Of a stretch of DNA of 64,000 bases, positions 50,821 through 60,087 are shown one piece after another. The notes beneath the pieces are model-generated. The model had not been told where the DNA came from. It saw only the letters and a program-made list of their open reading frames with translations, and searched no databases. Source of the stretch: Priestia iocasae (GTDB taxonomy: Bacteria > Bacillota > Bacilli > Bacillales > Bacillaceae_H); contig NZ_JAFBFC010000007.1 of the NCBI RefSeq assembly GCF_016909075.1, positions 62,001 through 126,000 on the forward strand. The letters run 5' to 3'. Made by a program: the position numbers and the translations under genes. How positions within the stretch are numbered: position 1 is the stretch's first letter; each line of letters starts with the position of its first letter.

Positions 50821-50898
50821 AGGTTGTTAGAGGGCGAACAGAAGGTAGTTTACGCACTATAAAAAAAGGAACTGACGAAGGTCAATTCCTTTTGATGC

Positions 50899-51891
50899 TT
50901 ATTTCTTTCCTTCTAAAAAATACTTTTCAATATCATCTAGCATTAAATTTGCAGCGACAACCCCACCAGCAGTGTTCCAGATAGGATCACTTACTTTATG
51001 AACGTTTCCTGCTTTGGCTACGTTTAAGTTTTGGAACAATGGATCTTTTGTCCACTCTTCTTCAAGCTTTGTTGCTTCTCCATCACCTGTTTCGTATGAG
51101 AAGTAGAACATGACGTCTCCATCCATGGCAGGGATGCGTTCTTTTGTTGCGTTCTTTTCAGCAAAGTCATCTACATTTTGTGATTCTGGACGAGCGAATC
51201 CTAATTGCTCTAAAATGACGCCTGAGAATGAATCTTTATGATAGATACGAACATCTCCAGCCGTGAAACGAACAATGGATACTTCTTTTTGTAGTTGATC
51301 GCCTAATTTACCTTTTAAGTCTGCGATACGGTTATCAAAATCAGCGATTACTTGTTGACCTTCTTTTTCTTTATTTACTGCTTTTGAGTAAAGCTCGAAG
51401 TTTTCTTTCCAATCACCGCGTAATGCTTCTGAGAAGACTGTCGGTGCGATTTGGCTTAATTGATCGTAAACAGCTTCTTGACGTTGCTTATTTCCAATGA
51501 TTAAGTCAGGTTTTAATGAAGCAATCGTTTCAAGACTTGGTTCACTTTCTGTTCCGACACTTTTTACATCCTTCATGTCTTCTTGAATGTGATCATACCA
51601 AGGGTCACCAAGCCAAGACTCAACGGCTCCAACAGGAGTTACGCCCATTGCTAATAAAGCTTCCGTTCCTTCATTTGTTAAAATAACAACACGCTTTGGT
51701 GTACCTTCAATTGTTGTTTCACCCATTGCATGTTGAATAGTATACGTTTCTTCTGATCCAGCTTTATCTTTCTCGCCGTCTTCAGCAGGCTTTTCTTCAG
51801 CTGCATTACTGCAAGCGGATACAACTAATAGCGCCATAATGGATAGAAGCGCAAAAACATATGAAAAGCGCTTTTTGAGATATGTAGTCAT
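50899..51891 (-). CDS. Iron-siderophore substrate-binding lipoprotein
   Basis: FecB/FhuD-class binding protein, 330 residues. A signal peptide with a basic start (MTTYLKKRFSYV) ends in lipobox VVSAC; the mature protein has the family pattern (GTPKRVVILTNEGTEALLAMGVTPVGA and SLKPDLIIGNK, each in part). Divergent from its permease genes at 52084. Permease sizes resemble the YfiY-YfiZ-YfhA hydroxamate/schizokinen system, but petrobactin is equally possible given asbA-F nearby. Ligand not resolved. Confidence 0.9.
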   Translation of the reverse strand: MTTYLKKRFSYVFALLSIMALLVVSACSNAAEEKPAEDGEKDKAGSEETYTIQHAMGETTIEGTPKRVVILTNEGTEALLAMGVTPVGAVESWLGDPWYDHIQEDMKDVKSVGTESEPSLETIASLKPDLIIGNKQRQEAVYDQLSQIAPTVFSEALRGDWKENFELYSKAVNKEKEGQQVIADFDNRIADLKGKLGDQLQKEVSIVRFTAGDVRIYHKDSFSGVILEQLGFARPESQNVDDFAEKNATKERIPAMDGDVMFYFSYETGDGEATKLEEEWTKDPLFQNLNVAKAGNVHKVSDPIWNTAGGVVAANLMLDDIEKYFLEGKK

Positions 51892-51921
51892 GTTTTTACC
51901 CCCAAAGAGTTAATTAAAATA

Positions 51922-51977
51922 TGATAATGATTTTCATTTACAAGTAAGATGTTATTCGAAGTTCATAAAACTGTCAA
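51922..51977 (-). promoter_or_regulatory. Promoter of the binding-protein gene with Fur box
   Basis: Minus-strand TTGACA (51972-51977), 17-base spacer, TAACAT (51949-51954). The Fur box TGATAATGATTTTCA (51922-51936; one mismatch to the 7-1-7 consensus) lies just after the start point. Confidence 0.85.
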
Positions 51978-51985
51978 TACAAAAG

Positions 51986-52035
51986 TGAAAATGATTCTCA
52001 TAATCATTGACACACATCGGTTTCTTTTCTAAACT
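51986..52035 (+). promoter_or_regulatory. Promoter of the siderophore permease operon with Fur box
   Basis: TTGACA (52007-52012), 17-base spacer, TAAACT (52030-52035). The Fur box TGAAAATGATTCTCA (51986-52000) ends six bases before the -35. Together with the other Fur box it should silence both directions when iron is present. Confidence 0.82.
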
Positions 52036-52083
52036 GAAAGAAGAGAAAAAGGACTTTTTCCGCATAGTTAGAGGAGCAACAAT

Positions 52084-53088
52084 ATGGTACTACGAACCTT
52101 TAATTTAAAACTAGTTGGATTGATGATAGGAAGTATTATTTTAATAATATGTATTGGTTTAAGTATTATACTCGGTTATACCAATACGAGTATTGAAACG
52201 TCGATGGCGGCTTTTCGCGCGTTTGATGGTTCGAATGAACACCTTATTATTCAGAATGTAAGGTTACCACGTGCACTGATTGGAGCTGTTGTAGGAAGTA
52301 GCTTAGGAATTGCAGGAGCTATGATGCAAGCGTTAACCAAAAACCCATTAGCATCCCCAGATATTATAGGGGTTAATGCTGGGGCAAGTTTTTTCATTGT
52401 CGTAGCTGTTATGATTTTTTCCATTACATCTTTACAAGCTTTCACTTGGATTGCATTTTTAGGAGCGACAATCACAGTAGTCGTCGTATATTTTTTAGGT
52501 TCGTTAGGAAGAGAAGGGTTAACACCGATTAAGCTAACATTAGCAGGAGCTGCAATTGCTGCTCTGTTCTCCTCGTTAACACAAGGACTTCTTGTATTAG
52601 ATGAATCATCGCTTGATCAAGTTCTTTATTGGTTAGCAGGTTCTGTTCAAGGAAGAAAATTAGATATTTTATATTCTGTTCTTCCTTATATTGTTGTTGC
52701 AACAGTAGGCGCTTTTTTACTAGCTAATAAGATTAATATTTTAACAATCGGAGAAGATGTTGCAAAAGGATTAGGACAGCGAACCGGTATGGTGAAAATT
52801 GGTGCGGGTATTGTTATTGTTTTTTTGGCAGGTGGGGCTGTAGCCATTGCTGGACCCATTAGTTTTGTAGGGATTATCGTGCCTCATATCGTTCGCTGGC
52901 TTGTTGGTCAAGATTATCGTTGGATCTTCCCTTACTGTGGAGTGCTGGGGGGGATTTTACTTTTAATTGCTGACATCTCTGCCCGCTATGTCATTATGCC
53001 AGAAGAGATACCAGTGGGAATTATGACTGCCTGTATTGGAACTCCTTTCTTTATCTACATCGCACGTAAGGGGGTTCGTTCATCATGA
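52084..53088 (+). CDS. Iron-siderophore ABC permease 1 (FecCD family)
   Basis: BtuC/FecCD-type permease of 334 residues with about ten transmembrane helices. Family motifs: RLPRALIGAVVGSSLGIAG and NPLASPDIIGVNAGA near residue 65-105, and the ATPase-coupling GPISFVGIIVPHIVR near the C-terminus. Preceded by AGAGGAG; overlaps permease 2 by four bases. Confidence 0.93.
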   Translation: MVLRTFNLKLVGLMIGSIILIICIGLSIILGYTNTSIETSMAAFRAFDGSNEHLIIQNVRLPRALIGAVVGSSLGIAGAMMQALTKNPLASPDIIGVNAGASFFIVVAVMIFSITSLQAFTWIAFLGATITVVVVYFLGSLGREGLTPIKLTLAGAAIAALFSSLTQGLLVLDESSLDQVLYWLAGSVQGRKLDILYSVLPYIVVATVGAFLLANKINILTIGEDVAKGLGQRTGMVKIGAGIVIVFLAGGAVAIAGPISFVGIIVPHIVRWLVGQDYRWIFPYCGVLGGILLLIADISARYVIMPEEIPVGIMTACIGTPFFIYIARKGVRSS

Positions 53089-54137
53089 GAAAGCACAAAG
53101 CTATTCGTGTTGGGAGAATATCATTTTTAATCAATATTTCTGCAACCATTATTATGTCTACTTTATTAGTCTTATTGCTAGGTTTGTTTCTTTTAAGTGC
53201 TGGTATGGGAGAACTCTTTATTGGTCCATTAAACATTATTCAAATTATCTTTGGACAAGGATCAGAGTTTGAACAACTAATTGTCACTTCCTTTCGGTTA
53301 CCTCGCATAATAATTGCTATTTTAGCTGGAATTTGTTTAGCGGTTGCGGGTGCTATTTTACAAGGACTCGTTCGAAATCCACTTGCTTCACCTGACTTAA
53401 TTGGTTTGACAGGAGGAGCCTCGGTAGCTGTTGTGCTATTTTTAACACTGTTTAGTGACGAAAATCACTCCCTCACTGTTAGTATTCATTGGTTGCCTCT
53501 TAGTGCTTTTATAGGTGCCTCTGTAGTGGCTCTATTACTCTATGTATTAGCTTGGAAAGGTGGGGTATCGCCCATTACACTCATATTAGTAGGTATAGGT
53601 CTAACAGCCTTAACAAAATCGCTTACGACTTTGTTCATGATTATGGGTCCCATTTATCAAGCTAGTCAGGCAAACATTTGGATTACGGGTAGTGTATACG
53701 GATCTAATTGGAAGAATGTGTATACACTGTTGCCTGTTACCTGTTTGTTAGTTGTAATAAGCTTCATTATGGTTAGACATGTGAACATACAAGAACTTGG
53801 TGAAGACATGGCTAAAAATGTGGGACATCATGTTCAAAAAAGTCGTTTAAGTTTACTACTAATAAGTACGGCTTTGACAGGAAGTGCTGTAGCATTTGCA
53901 GGTGGTATTAGCTTTGTAGGGTTACTCGCGCCTCATATTGCAAGAAGGCTCGTTGGCTCTTCGTTTGGGTCATTATTGCCTGTATCGGCTCTAATTGGAG
54001 CGATTCTAGTATTAGTAGCAGACTTAATTGGTCGCACGATGTTTTTACCAATTGAAGTACCTGCTGGAGTATTCACGGCTGCAATTGGAGCGCCTTACTT
54101 TATTTACTTGTTATATAAGCAACGAAATGCATCATAA
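53085..54137 (+). CDS. Iron-siderophore ABC permease 2 (FecCD family)
   Basis: Second FecCD permease, 350 residues, with RLPRIIIAILAGICLAVAG, NPLASPDLIGLTGGA and GGISFVGLLAPHIARRL. It should form a heterodimer with permease 1. Its ATG overlaps the permease 1 stop. A 71-base gap leads to the ATPase. Confidence 0.93.
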   Translation: MRKHKAIRVGRISFLINISATIIMSTLLVLLLGLFLLSAGMGELFIGPLNIIQIIFGQGSEFEQLIVTSFRLPRIIIAILAGICLAVAGAILQGLVRNPLASPDLIGLTGGASVAVVLFLTLFSDENHSLTVSIHWLPLSAFIGASVVALLLYVLAWKGGVSPITLILVGIGLTALTKSLTTLFMIMGPIYQASQANIWITGSVYGSNWKNVYTLLPVTCLLVVISFIMVRHVNIQELGEDMAKNVGHHVQKSRLSLLLISTALTGSAVAFAGGISFVGLLAPHIARRLVGSSFGSLLPVSALIGAILVLVADLIGRTMFLPIEVPAGVFTAAIGAPYFIYLLYKQRNAS

Positions 54138-54208
54138 ATTAAAGAGTCAAAGAGTTATGACTGCCCGCAAATGCGGAGCTATATTCTTTGTTAAAAGGAG
54201 CGGTTGAG

Positions 54209-55033
54209 ATGAACTCACTCGAAACGAAGTCATTAACGCTGTCTTATGGGGAGTCCATTATTATAAATGAGCTTGACTTGAAAATTCCCAAAGGGGAAAT
54301 TACCGTTTTTATTGGTAGTAATGGTTGTGGAAAATCAACACTATTGCGATCTTTAGCTCGATTATTAAAGCCGCAAGATGGCTCTATTTTAATTGAGGGA
54401 GAGAAAATTTCAAAACTACCAACAAAAGAAATTGCAAAACAACTAGCAATCTTACCTCAAGGCCCTGTTGCGCCAGAAGGATTAACCGTTTTACAGCTAG
54501 TGAAGCAAGGTCGATATCCATATCAAAACTGGTTCCGTCAATGGTCAGAAGAAGATGAGCGAAAAGTGAATGAAGCGCTTGAAGCAACAGGCATGAAAGA
54601 ATTAGCAGATCGTTCAGTTGATTCGTTATCAGGAGGTCAACGTCAGCGAGCATGGATTGCAATGACTTTAGCACAAGATACGGATATTATTTTACTAGAT
54701 GAACCAACAACGTATTTAGATATGACGCATCAAATTGAGATTTTAGATTTATTATTTGAACTGAACGAGCGAGAAAACCGTACCATTATTATGGTGCTTC
54801 ATGATTTAAACTTAGCTTGTCGTTATGCTCATAACATTGTAGCTCTTCAAAATAAACAAATCTACGCTCAAGGGAAACCTGAAGACGTAATTAGTTGTGA
54901 TCTTGTACGTAATGTGTTTCAGATGAATTGTGAAGTCACCATTGATCCTTTATTCGGTACACCACTATGTATCCCCCATGGAAGAGGGCGCTGCATTGTG
55001 CAAAAGGTGGGAACAACAAATGAAGCTATTTAG
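54209..55033 (+). CDS. Iron-siderophore ABC transporter ATPase
   Basis: FepC-type ATPase of 274 residues: Walker [10 protein letters not shown], signature [17 protein letters not shown], Walker [12 protein letters not shown], switch HDLNLA. Closely related to the stand-alone ATPase at 48388-49212. ATG 54209 follows AAAGGAG (54194-54200); an in-frame TTG at 54188 is upstream of that site. It overlaps the reductase gene by 14 bases. Confidence 0.94.
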   Translation: MNSLETKSLTLSYGESIIINELDLKIPKGEITVFIGSNGCGKSTLLRSLARLLKPQDGSILIEGEKISKLPTKEIAKQLAILPQGPVAPEGLTVLQLVKQGRYPYQNWFRQWSEEDERKVNEALEATGMKELADRSVDSLSGGQRQRAWIAMTLAQDTDIILLDEPTTYLDMTHQIEILDLLFELNERENRTIIMVLHDLNLACRYAHNIVALQNKQIYAQGKPEDVISCDLVRNVFQMNCEVTIDPLFGTPLCIPHGRGRCIVQKVGTTNEAI

Positions 55034-55796
55034 TCAACAAGAGCTTCAAACTTTAAAAGAGAAATTTCGTGTGATGACAGAAAAAGTTCCTTCTTCTATA
55101 AGTATGCCAGCGACTGAGCTGATGAATGAGCAGACGTTACGTTCACACTTACAATTCGTTCAACAACAAATAGAAGCGCCTGATGCAAAAGTGGCAGCTT
55201 CTATTTTTGCAAAGAGATATAGCTTTGTTGTACTAGCGGCTCTGTATTCGTTTACTATTCTTCATAAGAAAGTAAATATTGATGAGTGTCATACTTCATT
55301 AGAGACACTAGATATGACAGATCGGCTGTGGATACCGTCTATTTATTGGCAGAATACCCATGTAGAAGAAGTGAACGATGGGAATCATATTCAAAAGCGA
55401 GAAGAGCTTTTACAGGAATTGTTTGCACAGCATGTTGATAAGATATGGTTAGAGGTGCGCCATGTGACGAAAATCTCTAAGCTTATCTTGTGGGAAAATG
55501 TCTCAGTGTATATTATGTGGATGTATGAAACACTTTTAGATGACTTAACATTAGAGCCAATAAAAGAACGAATTCAAGAAGACTTTTCATACTTATATGA
55601 AAAAGCTCAAGGCTCCTTATTTGGCTCATATCATTACAATCCTTTAGCAAAGTATAATGAACCAAAACAATTTGTGAAAAGTTTGGGGCAAGATATAAGA
55701 GTACGAAAAACATGCTGCTTTTCATATCAAACAGCGGCAAAAAATCAATATTGCACAACATGCCCAATTATGTGCAAAGTGAAGGAGGAGTCATGA
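55020..55796 (+). CDS. FhuF-like ferric siderophore reductase
   Basis: Protein of 258 residues of the FhuF/FchR type, cytosolic [2Fe-2S] proteins that reduce imported ferric siderophores to release iron. The C-terminus carries the iron-sulfur ligands as CC-x11-C-x2-C (TCCFSYQ...NQYCTTCP). E. coli FhuF has ten residues in that gap, so spacing differs by one. Start ATG 55020 after AAGGTGGG. Coupled to the ATPase, which supports a role with the same siderophore. Confidence 0.85.
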   Translation: MKLFSQQELQTLKEKFRVMTEKVPSSISMPATELMNEQTLRSHLQFVQQQIEAPDAKVAASIFAKRYSFVVLAALYSFTILHKKVNIDECHTSLETLDMTDRLWIPSIYWQNTHVEEVNDGNHIQKREELLQELFAQHVDKIWLEVRHVTKISKLILWENVSVYIMWMYETLLDDLTLEPIKERIQEDFSYLYEKAQGSLFGSYHYNPLAKYNEPKQFVKSLGQDIRVRKTCCFSYQTAAKNQYCTTCPIMCKVKEES

Positions 55797-56044
55797 AAGT
55801 GGATGAAAAGTTAAAAGAACAATTTGATGGCTTACTCGAAAAGTACACAGAGCTGATGGTTGGCGATGCTACAGATGAGCTAAAAGAAAAAATTCAAATG
55901 TGGGCTATGTATACATATATTGCAAAGACAATGCCAGCACTGGCAAAGCATTGGAATGAAAAATACCCAGATGGTAAAGCTGAGATGATGAATCTCATTA
56001 AAGAGATTAAAGAACTAAATGATCAGCATCGCTCTAAAAAATAA
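55793..56044 (+). CDS. yusU: DUF2573 protein YusU
   Basis: Helical protein of 83 residues (DEKLKEQFDGLLEKYTELMVG, in part) close to B. subtilis YusU, which also lies beside the siderophore ATPase gene yusV. Function unknown. The ATG at 55793 overlaps the reductase stop (ATGA) and follows AAGGAGGAG. Confidence 0.88.
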   Translation: MKVDEKLKEQFDGLLEKYTELMVGDATDELKEKIQMWAMYTYIAKTMPALAKHWNEKYPDGKAEMMNLIKEIKELNDQHRSKK

Positions 56045-56071
56045 AGAGAGTGCCAACTAGTGAAACTCCTA

Positions 56072-56121
56072 CAAAGAAGCAGACAAGTCCTATATTGGAT
56101 ACATGTCTGCTTCTTTGTTTT
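56072..56121 (+). terminator. Terminator after yusU
   Basis: Perfect 14-bp stem (CAAAGAAGCAGACA with its complement), 18-nt loop, T-rich tail. Confidence 0.88.
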
Positions 56122-56392
56122 GAAGTCTGCTTTTTTAAAGGCTAGGAGAGAGAAACGTTTGATAAGGCTGGTCTTTGTGTACGAAACGACAATTTTTTCA
56201 AAAAATATATTCAAATAATAAAAAAAGTGCTAAAATTTAAATAAATAGTTTGCTTTGCTTGTTAAGAGGAAAGAAACACTATAAGGTAGCTGTTAAATGG
56301 GTCTCGTTTAAAAGGACCCATTGTGGCGTTTATTTATTGGTTTCATATAGTTATAGATAATGACCATCTTGATTGGAACTGGGGGATGAGCT
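56122..56392 (+). other. Gene-free stretch before the proline dehydrogenase gene
   Basis: A/T-rich. It holds a hairpin AATGGGTC/GACCCATT (56296-56322) in what would be the leader; the following sequence is T-rich but interrupted (GTGGCGTTTATTTATT), so attenuation is possible but not convincing. No clear promoter, cre or -24/-12 site was seen. Confidence 0.4.
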
Positions 56393-57310
56393 ATGGAACA
56401 AGCGATGCGTGATTTCTTTTTATTTTTATCAAAAAATAAAACGCTTACAAAATTAGCGAAGAGATACGGTTTGCGCTTTGGAGCTTCTCGTTTTGTAGCA
56501 GGAGAAACAATTGATTTAGCAGTGAAAGCAATTAGGGAATTAAATGAAAAGAAGTTAGCCGTTACAATTGACTATTTAGGGGAGTTTGTTGATAACGAAA
56601 GAGAAGCAAATGAAATGGCTGACCATTGTGTGGAGGCGATTCGTGCAATTGGTCGTGAAAAGCTAAATGCTCAATTATCATTAAAAATGACGTCAATGGG
56701 TTTAGATATTTCAGATGACATTGTACTACGCAACATGAGAAAAATTTTAGATGCTGCGCAAGCTAATGATGTGTTTGTTACCATTGATATGGAAGATTAT
56801 TCACGCTGTGGAAAGACCATTGAGATTTTTAAACAACTAAAGTCAGAATATGATCATATTGGAACCGTTATTCAAGCGTACTTGTATCGTACGGAAAAAG
56901 ACATGGATGATTTAAATGCATATAGCCCAAACTTGCGTCTTGTAAAAGGGGCATACAAAGAGTCTACTGAAGTAGCCTTTCCTGATAAGAAAGATGTGGA
57001 TGATAACTTTAAAAAGATTATTAAAACACATCTATTGAATGGAAATTATACCGCTGTTGCCACACATGATGATACGATCATTGAGTACACAAAGCAACTT
57101 GTAAAAGAACATGGAATTTCAAATGATCAATTTGAATTCCAAATGCTGTATGGTATTCGTCCTGAGCGTCAAGAGCAATTAGTGAGTGAAGGATACACAA
57201 TGAGAGTGTACGTTCCGTATGGGACAGATTGGTACGGATATTTTATGAGACGTTTAGCAGAGCGCCCTGCGAATGTAGCGTTTGTATTAAAAGGAATTGT
57301 AAAAAAATAA
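56393..57310 (+). CDS. Proline dehydrogenase (FadM/YusM type)
   Basis: Monofunctional PRODH of 305 residues that oxidises proline to pyrroline-5-carboxylate using FAD. Family segments: RFVAGETIDLAVKAIRELN, VTIDMEDYSRC, VIQAYLYRTEKD (FAD site), RLVKGAYKES, ATHDDTII, FQMLYGIRPE and the substrate-binding VPYGTDWYGYFMRRLAERP. It is the B. subtilis yusM (fadM) position next to fadN. The ATG follows GGGGGA. Confidence 0.93.
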   Translation: MEQAMRDFFLFLSKNKTLTKLAKRYGLRFGASRFVAGETIDLAVKAIRELNEKKLAVTIDYLGEFVDNEREANEMADHCVEAIRAIGREKLNAQLSLKMTSMGLDISDDIVLRNMRKILDAAQANDVFVTIDMEDYSRCGKTIEIFKQLKSEYDHIGTVIQAYLYRTEKDMDDLNAYSPNLRLVKGAYKESTEVAFPDKKDVDDNFKKIIKTHLLNGNYTAVATHDDTIIEYTKQLVKEHGISNDQFEFQMLYGIRPERQEQLVSEGYTMRVYVPYGTDWYGYFMRRLAERPANVAFVLKGIVKK

Positions 57311-57311
57311 T

Positions 57312-57359
57312 TAACATGCAAAATGGAGCTGTTGTTCAACAGCTCCATTTTGCATGTTA
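57312..57359. terminator. Perfect 23-bp palindromic bidirectional terminator
   Basis: Arms 57312-57334 and 57337-57359 are exact complements around a TT centre. The yuzL stop codon forms its right end. Serves both convergent genes. Confidence 0.88.
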
Positions 57360-57506
57360 GTCTTGTTGCATATTTTGCTTTTTATATTGTTGATTTTGAG
57401 AGGTCTTTTTTCCGCTTGCATCCATCTCGATAGTTGGACCTGCATTTCCTTTTACGCTAGCTGCGCTTACGCCTGCTTTAGAAGGGTTCTTTTTTAAACG
57501 TGCCAT
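57357..57506 (-). CDS. yuzL: YuzL-family small protein
   Basis: Basic protein of 49 residues (MARLKKNPSKAGVSAASVKG, then NAGPTIEMD and a Gln-rich tail), at the same place as yuzL of B. subtilis, between yusM and fadN. Its composition and N-terminus resemble small spore proteins, but the function is unknown to me. The start at 57506 follows AGGAGGTG. Confidence 0.85.
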   Translation of the reverse strand: MARLKKNPSKAGVSAASVKGNAGPTIEMDASGKKTSQNQQYKKQNMQQD

Positions 57507-57577
57507 CGTTCCTTCACCTCCTACTATTAAAGTAACCATTTAAAGAAAAAATAGGCTTGTTCTTTTTTGTAAATATA

Positions 57578-57606
57578 TTGCGAAAATTTAAAAAATGTTT
57601 TATAGT
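57578..57606 (+). promoter_or_regulatory. Candidate promoter of fadNAE
   Basis: TTGCGA (57578-57583), 17-base spacer, TATAGT (57601-57606). Confidence 0.55.
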
Positions 57607-57650
57607 AAAAAATAGAGATGGAAGCAGTTCTATTTTTTTTAAGAATAAAA

Positions 57651-57668
57651 TGAATGACTATTCATTCA
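57651..57668. promoter_or_regulatory. FadR operator
   Basis: TGAATGACTATTCATTCA matches the Bacillus FadR (YsiA) box TGAATGAMTANTCATTCA exactly as I remember it. Long-chain acyl-CoA would release FadR and induce fadNAE. Confidence 0.9.
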
Positions 57669-57690
57669 ATATATTAAGGGGGATATGTAT

Positions 57691-60075
57691 ATGAGCCTAC
57701 GAATTAAGAAAGCTGCTGTTCTTGGTTCAGGAGTAATGGGATCAGGAATTGCTGCACATTTAGCGAATGTTGGCATCCCGACATTACTTCTTGATATCGT
57801 GCCAAAGGAGTTAACAGAAGAAGAAAAAGCAAAAGGATTAACGTTAGAGGATAAGCAAGTTCGTAATCGCTTTAGCGCTACAGCATTACAAAAGTTATTA
57901 AAGCAAAAACCCGCTCCACTTACATCAAAAGCAAATTTATCGCTCATTCAATCAGGAAACTTAGAAGACGATGTACAAAAGTTAGCGGAATGTGATTGGA
58001 TTATCGAAGTAGTTGTTGAAAACTTAGAAGTAAAGAAACAGCTATTTAACAAGATTGATTCTGTGCGCAAACAAGGCAGTATCGTAAGTTCAAATACATC
58101 AGGTATCTCTGTAGAGGCAATGGCTGAAGGACGTTCTGATGATTTTAAAGCTCACTTTTTAGGAACACATTTCTTCAATCCACCTCGTTACTTAAAGTTA
58201 TTAGAAATCATTCCAACAAATGATACAAATCGTGAAGTTATTGAATATATGAAGGAATTTAGTGAAGATGTGCTAGGCAAAGGTGTTGTGTTAGCAAAGG
58301 ATACACCGAACTTTATTGCAAACCGAATCGGAACATATGGGCTATTAGTGACGGTTCAAGAAATGTTAAAAGGTGGTTACAGTGTAGGGGAGGTAGACTC
58401 CGTTACAGGACCTTTAATTGGTCGACCAAAGAGTGCGACATTCCGTACATTAGACGTTGTCGGGCTAGACACCTTTATCCACGTAGCAAACAACGTATAT
58501 GAAAAAGTAGAAGGTGCTGAAAAAGAAGTTTTTGACGTACCGGTATTTATGAAAGCGATGCTAGAAAATAAATGGCTTGGAAGTAAAACAGGTCAGGGCT
58601 TCTTTTTAAAGAAAGGAAAAGAAATTCTAGAACTGAATCCGACAACACTTGAATATGAACAAAGAAAGAAATTAAAAACAGCAGCAACTGAAATGAGTAA
58701 ACAACAAAAAGGCTTAGCTAATAAAATGAAAGCGCTTGTATATGAGGATGACAAAGCAGGTTCGTTATTATGGAATATTATTAGTCCAGTTCTTCTTTAC
58801 TCAGCTCAATTAAAAGACGAAATTGCAGATGATATCGTAGCGATTGACCGTGCGATGAAATGGGGCTTTGGTTGGGAGCTAGGTCCGTTTGAAACATGGG
58901 ATGCAATTGGGGTAGCTCGGTCTGTTGAAAAGCTTCAGCAAGAAGGAAAAGAGATTCCAAGTTGGGTAACAGAAATGCTTGAAAGTGGAGTGACTTCTTT
59001 CTATAGCGAATTGGATGGAAATCTTCACTATTACAATAATGGTGAATATAAGCAACTAGAAGAAAACAAAAAAGTGATTCATCTGAAGAAATTACGTAAC
59101 GGAGATCATATCATTAAGAAAAACAGTGGGGCTAGCTTAATCGACTTAGGTGACGATGTTGCATGCTTGCAGTTTACATCGCCAAACAATGCAATTGGGC
59201 TAGATATCATTCAAATGATTAACTACTCGGTAGAAGAAGTCGGGAAAAATTACAAAGGTCTTGTGATTGGGAATCAAGCAAAGAATTTCTGTGTAGGTGC
59301 CAACCTTGCGATGATTTTAATGGAAGCACAAGATGATAATTTCTTTGAGATTGACTTTGTTATCCGCCAATTCCAACAAGCGATGATGAATATCAAATAT
59401 AGTGACAAGCCTGTTGTCTCAGCTCCATTTGGTATGACGCTTGGTGGTGGAACAGAGATTTGTCTACCAACATCTCATGTTCAAGCTTCTTCTGAGACAT
59501 ATATGGGCCTTGTCGAAGTAGGAGTCGGTCTAATCCCTGGAGGAGGCGGTAACAAAGAGCTCTATATCAAACAGCTCGATAGCCTGCCAAAAGGTGTCGA
59601 ATTTGATCTTCAAAAAGTTGCGAACAAAACGTTTGAAACGATTGCTACAGCGAAAGTGTCAACATCTGGGGCAGAAGCTCGGGAGTTAAACTTCTTAAAT
59701 GCTCAAGATGGTATTAGTATCAATGGCGATCACTTGTTGCACGATGCAAAACAAGCAGCTATTCAATTGTTTGATAACGGTTATAAAGCACCGGTTCGTC
59801 GAAAAGTGCCAGTTGTAGGTGAGACAGGATACGCAACACTGTTATTAGGTGCACAAGCGATGAAATACTCCGGTTTTATTTCAGAGCATGACTATAAAAT
59901 TGCTCAAAAACTAGCATTCGTTATTGCTGGAGGAAATATACCGTACGGAACAGAAGTTGACGAGCAATATTTATTAGATTTAGAGCGTGAAGCATTTTTA
60001 AGTCTAGTTGGAGAAGGAAAGTCACAGCAACGTATGCAGCACATGTTAGTAAAAGGAAAGCCACTTCGTAACTAA
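57691..60075 (+). CDS. fadN: Bifunctional enoyl-CoA hydratase/3-hydroxyacyl-CoA dehydrogenase FadN
   Basis: Beta-oxidation enzyme of 794 residues. The dehydrogenase half comes first, with NAD motif GSGVMGSGIA near residue 12 and HFFNPPRYLKLLEI; the crotonase-like half follows from about residue 490 (NFCVGANLAMI, GGGTEICLP). ATG 57691 is preferred to ATG 57685, which is only two bases from AAGGGGG. Close to B. subtilis FadN. Ends MLVKGKPLRN; 12 bases to fadA. Confidence 0.96.
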   Translation: MSLRIKKAAVLGSGVMGSGIAAHLANVGIPTLLLDIVPKELTEEEKAKGLTLEDKQVRNRFSATALQKLLKQKPAPLTSKANLSLIQSGNLEDDVQKLAECDWIIEVVVENLEVKKQLFNKIDSVRKQGSIVSSNTSGISVEAMAEGRSDDFKAHFLGTHFFNPPRYLKLLEIIPTNDTNREVIEYMKEFSEDVLGKGVVLAKDTPNFIANRIGTYGLLVTVQEMLKGGYSVGEVDSVTGPLIGRPKSATFRTLDVVGLDTFIHVANNVYEKVEGAEKEVFDVPVFMKAMLENKWLGSKTGQGFFLKKGKEILELNPTTLEYEQRKKLKTAATEMSKQQKGLANKMKALVYEDDKAGSLLWNIISPVLLYSAQLKDEIADDIVAIDRAMKWGFGWELGPFETWDAIGVARSVEKLQQEGKEIPSWVTEMLESGVTSFYSELDGNLHYYNNGEYKQLEENKKVIHLKKLRNGDHIIKKNSGASLIDLGDDVACLQFTSPNNAIGLDIIQMINYSVEEVGKNYKGLVIGNQAKNFCVGANLAMILMEAQDDNFFEIDFVIRQFQQAMMNIKYSDKPVVSAPFGMTLGGGTEICLPTSHVQASSETYMGLVEVGVGLIPGGGGNKELYIKQLDSLPKGVEFDLQKVANKTFETIATAKVSTSGAEARELNFLNAQDGISINGDHLLHDAKQAAIQLFDNGYKAPVRRKVPVVGETGYATLLLGAQAMKYSGFISEHDYKIAQKLAFVIAGGNIPYGTEVDEQYLLDLEREAFLSLVGEGKSQQRMQHMLVKGKPLRN

Positions 60076-60087
60076 GGGGGAGAAAAA

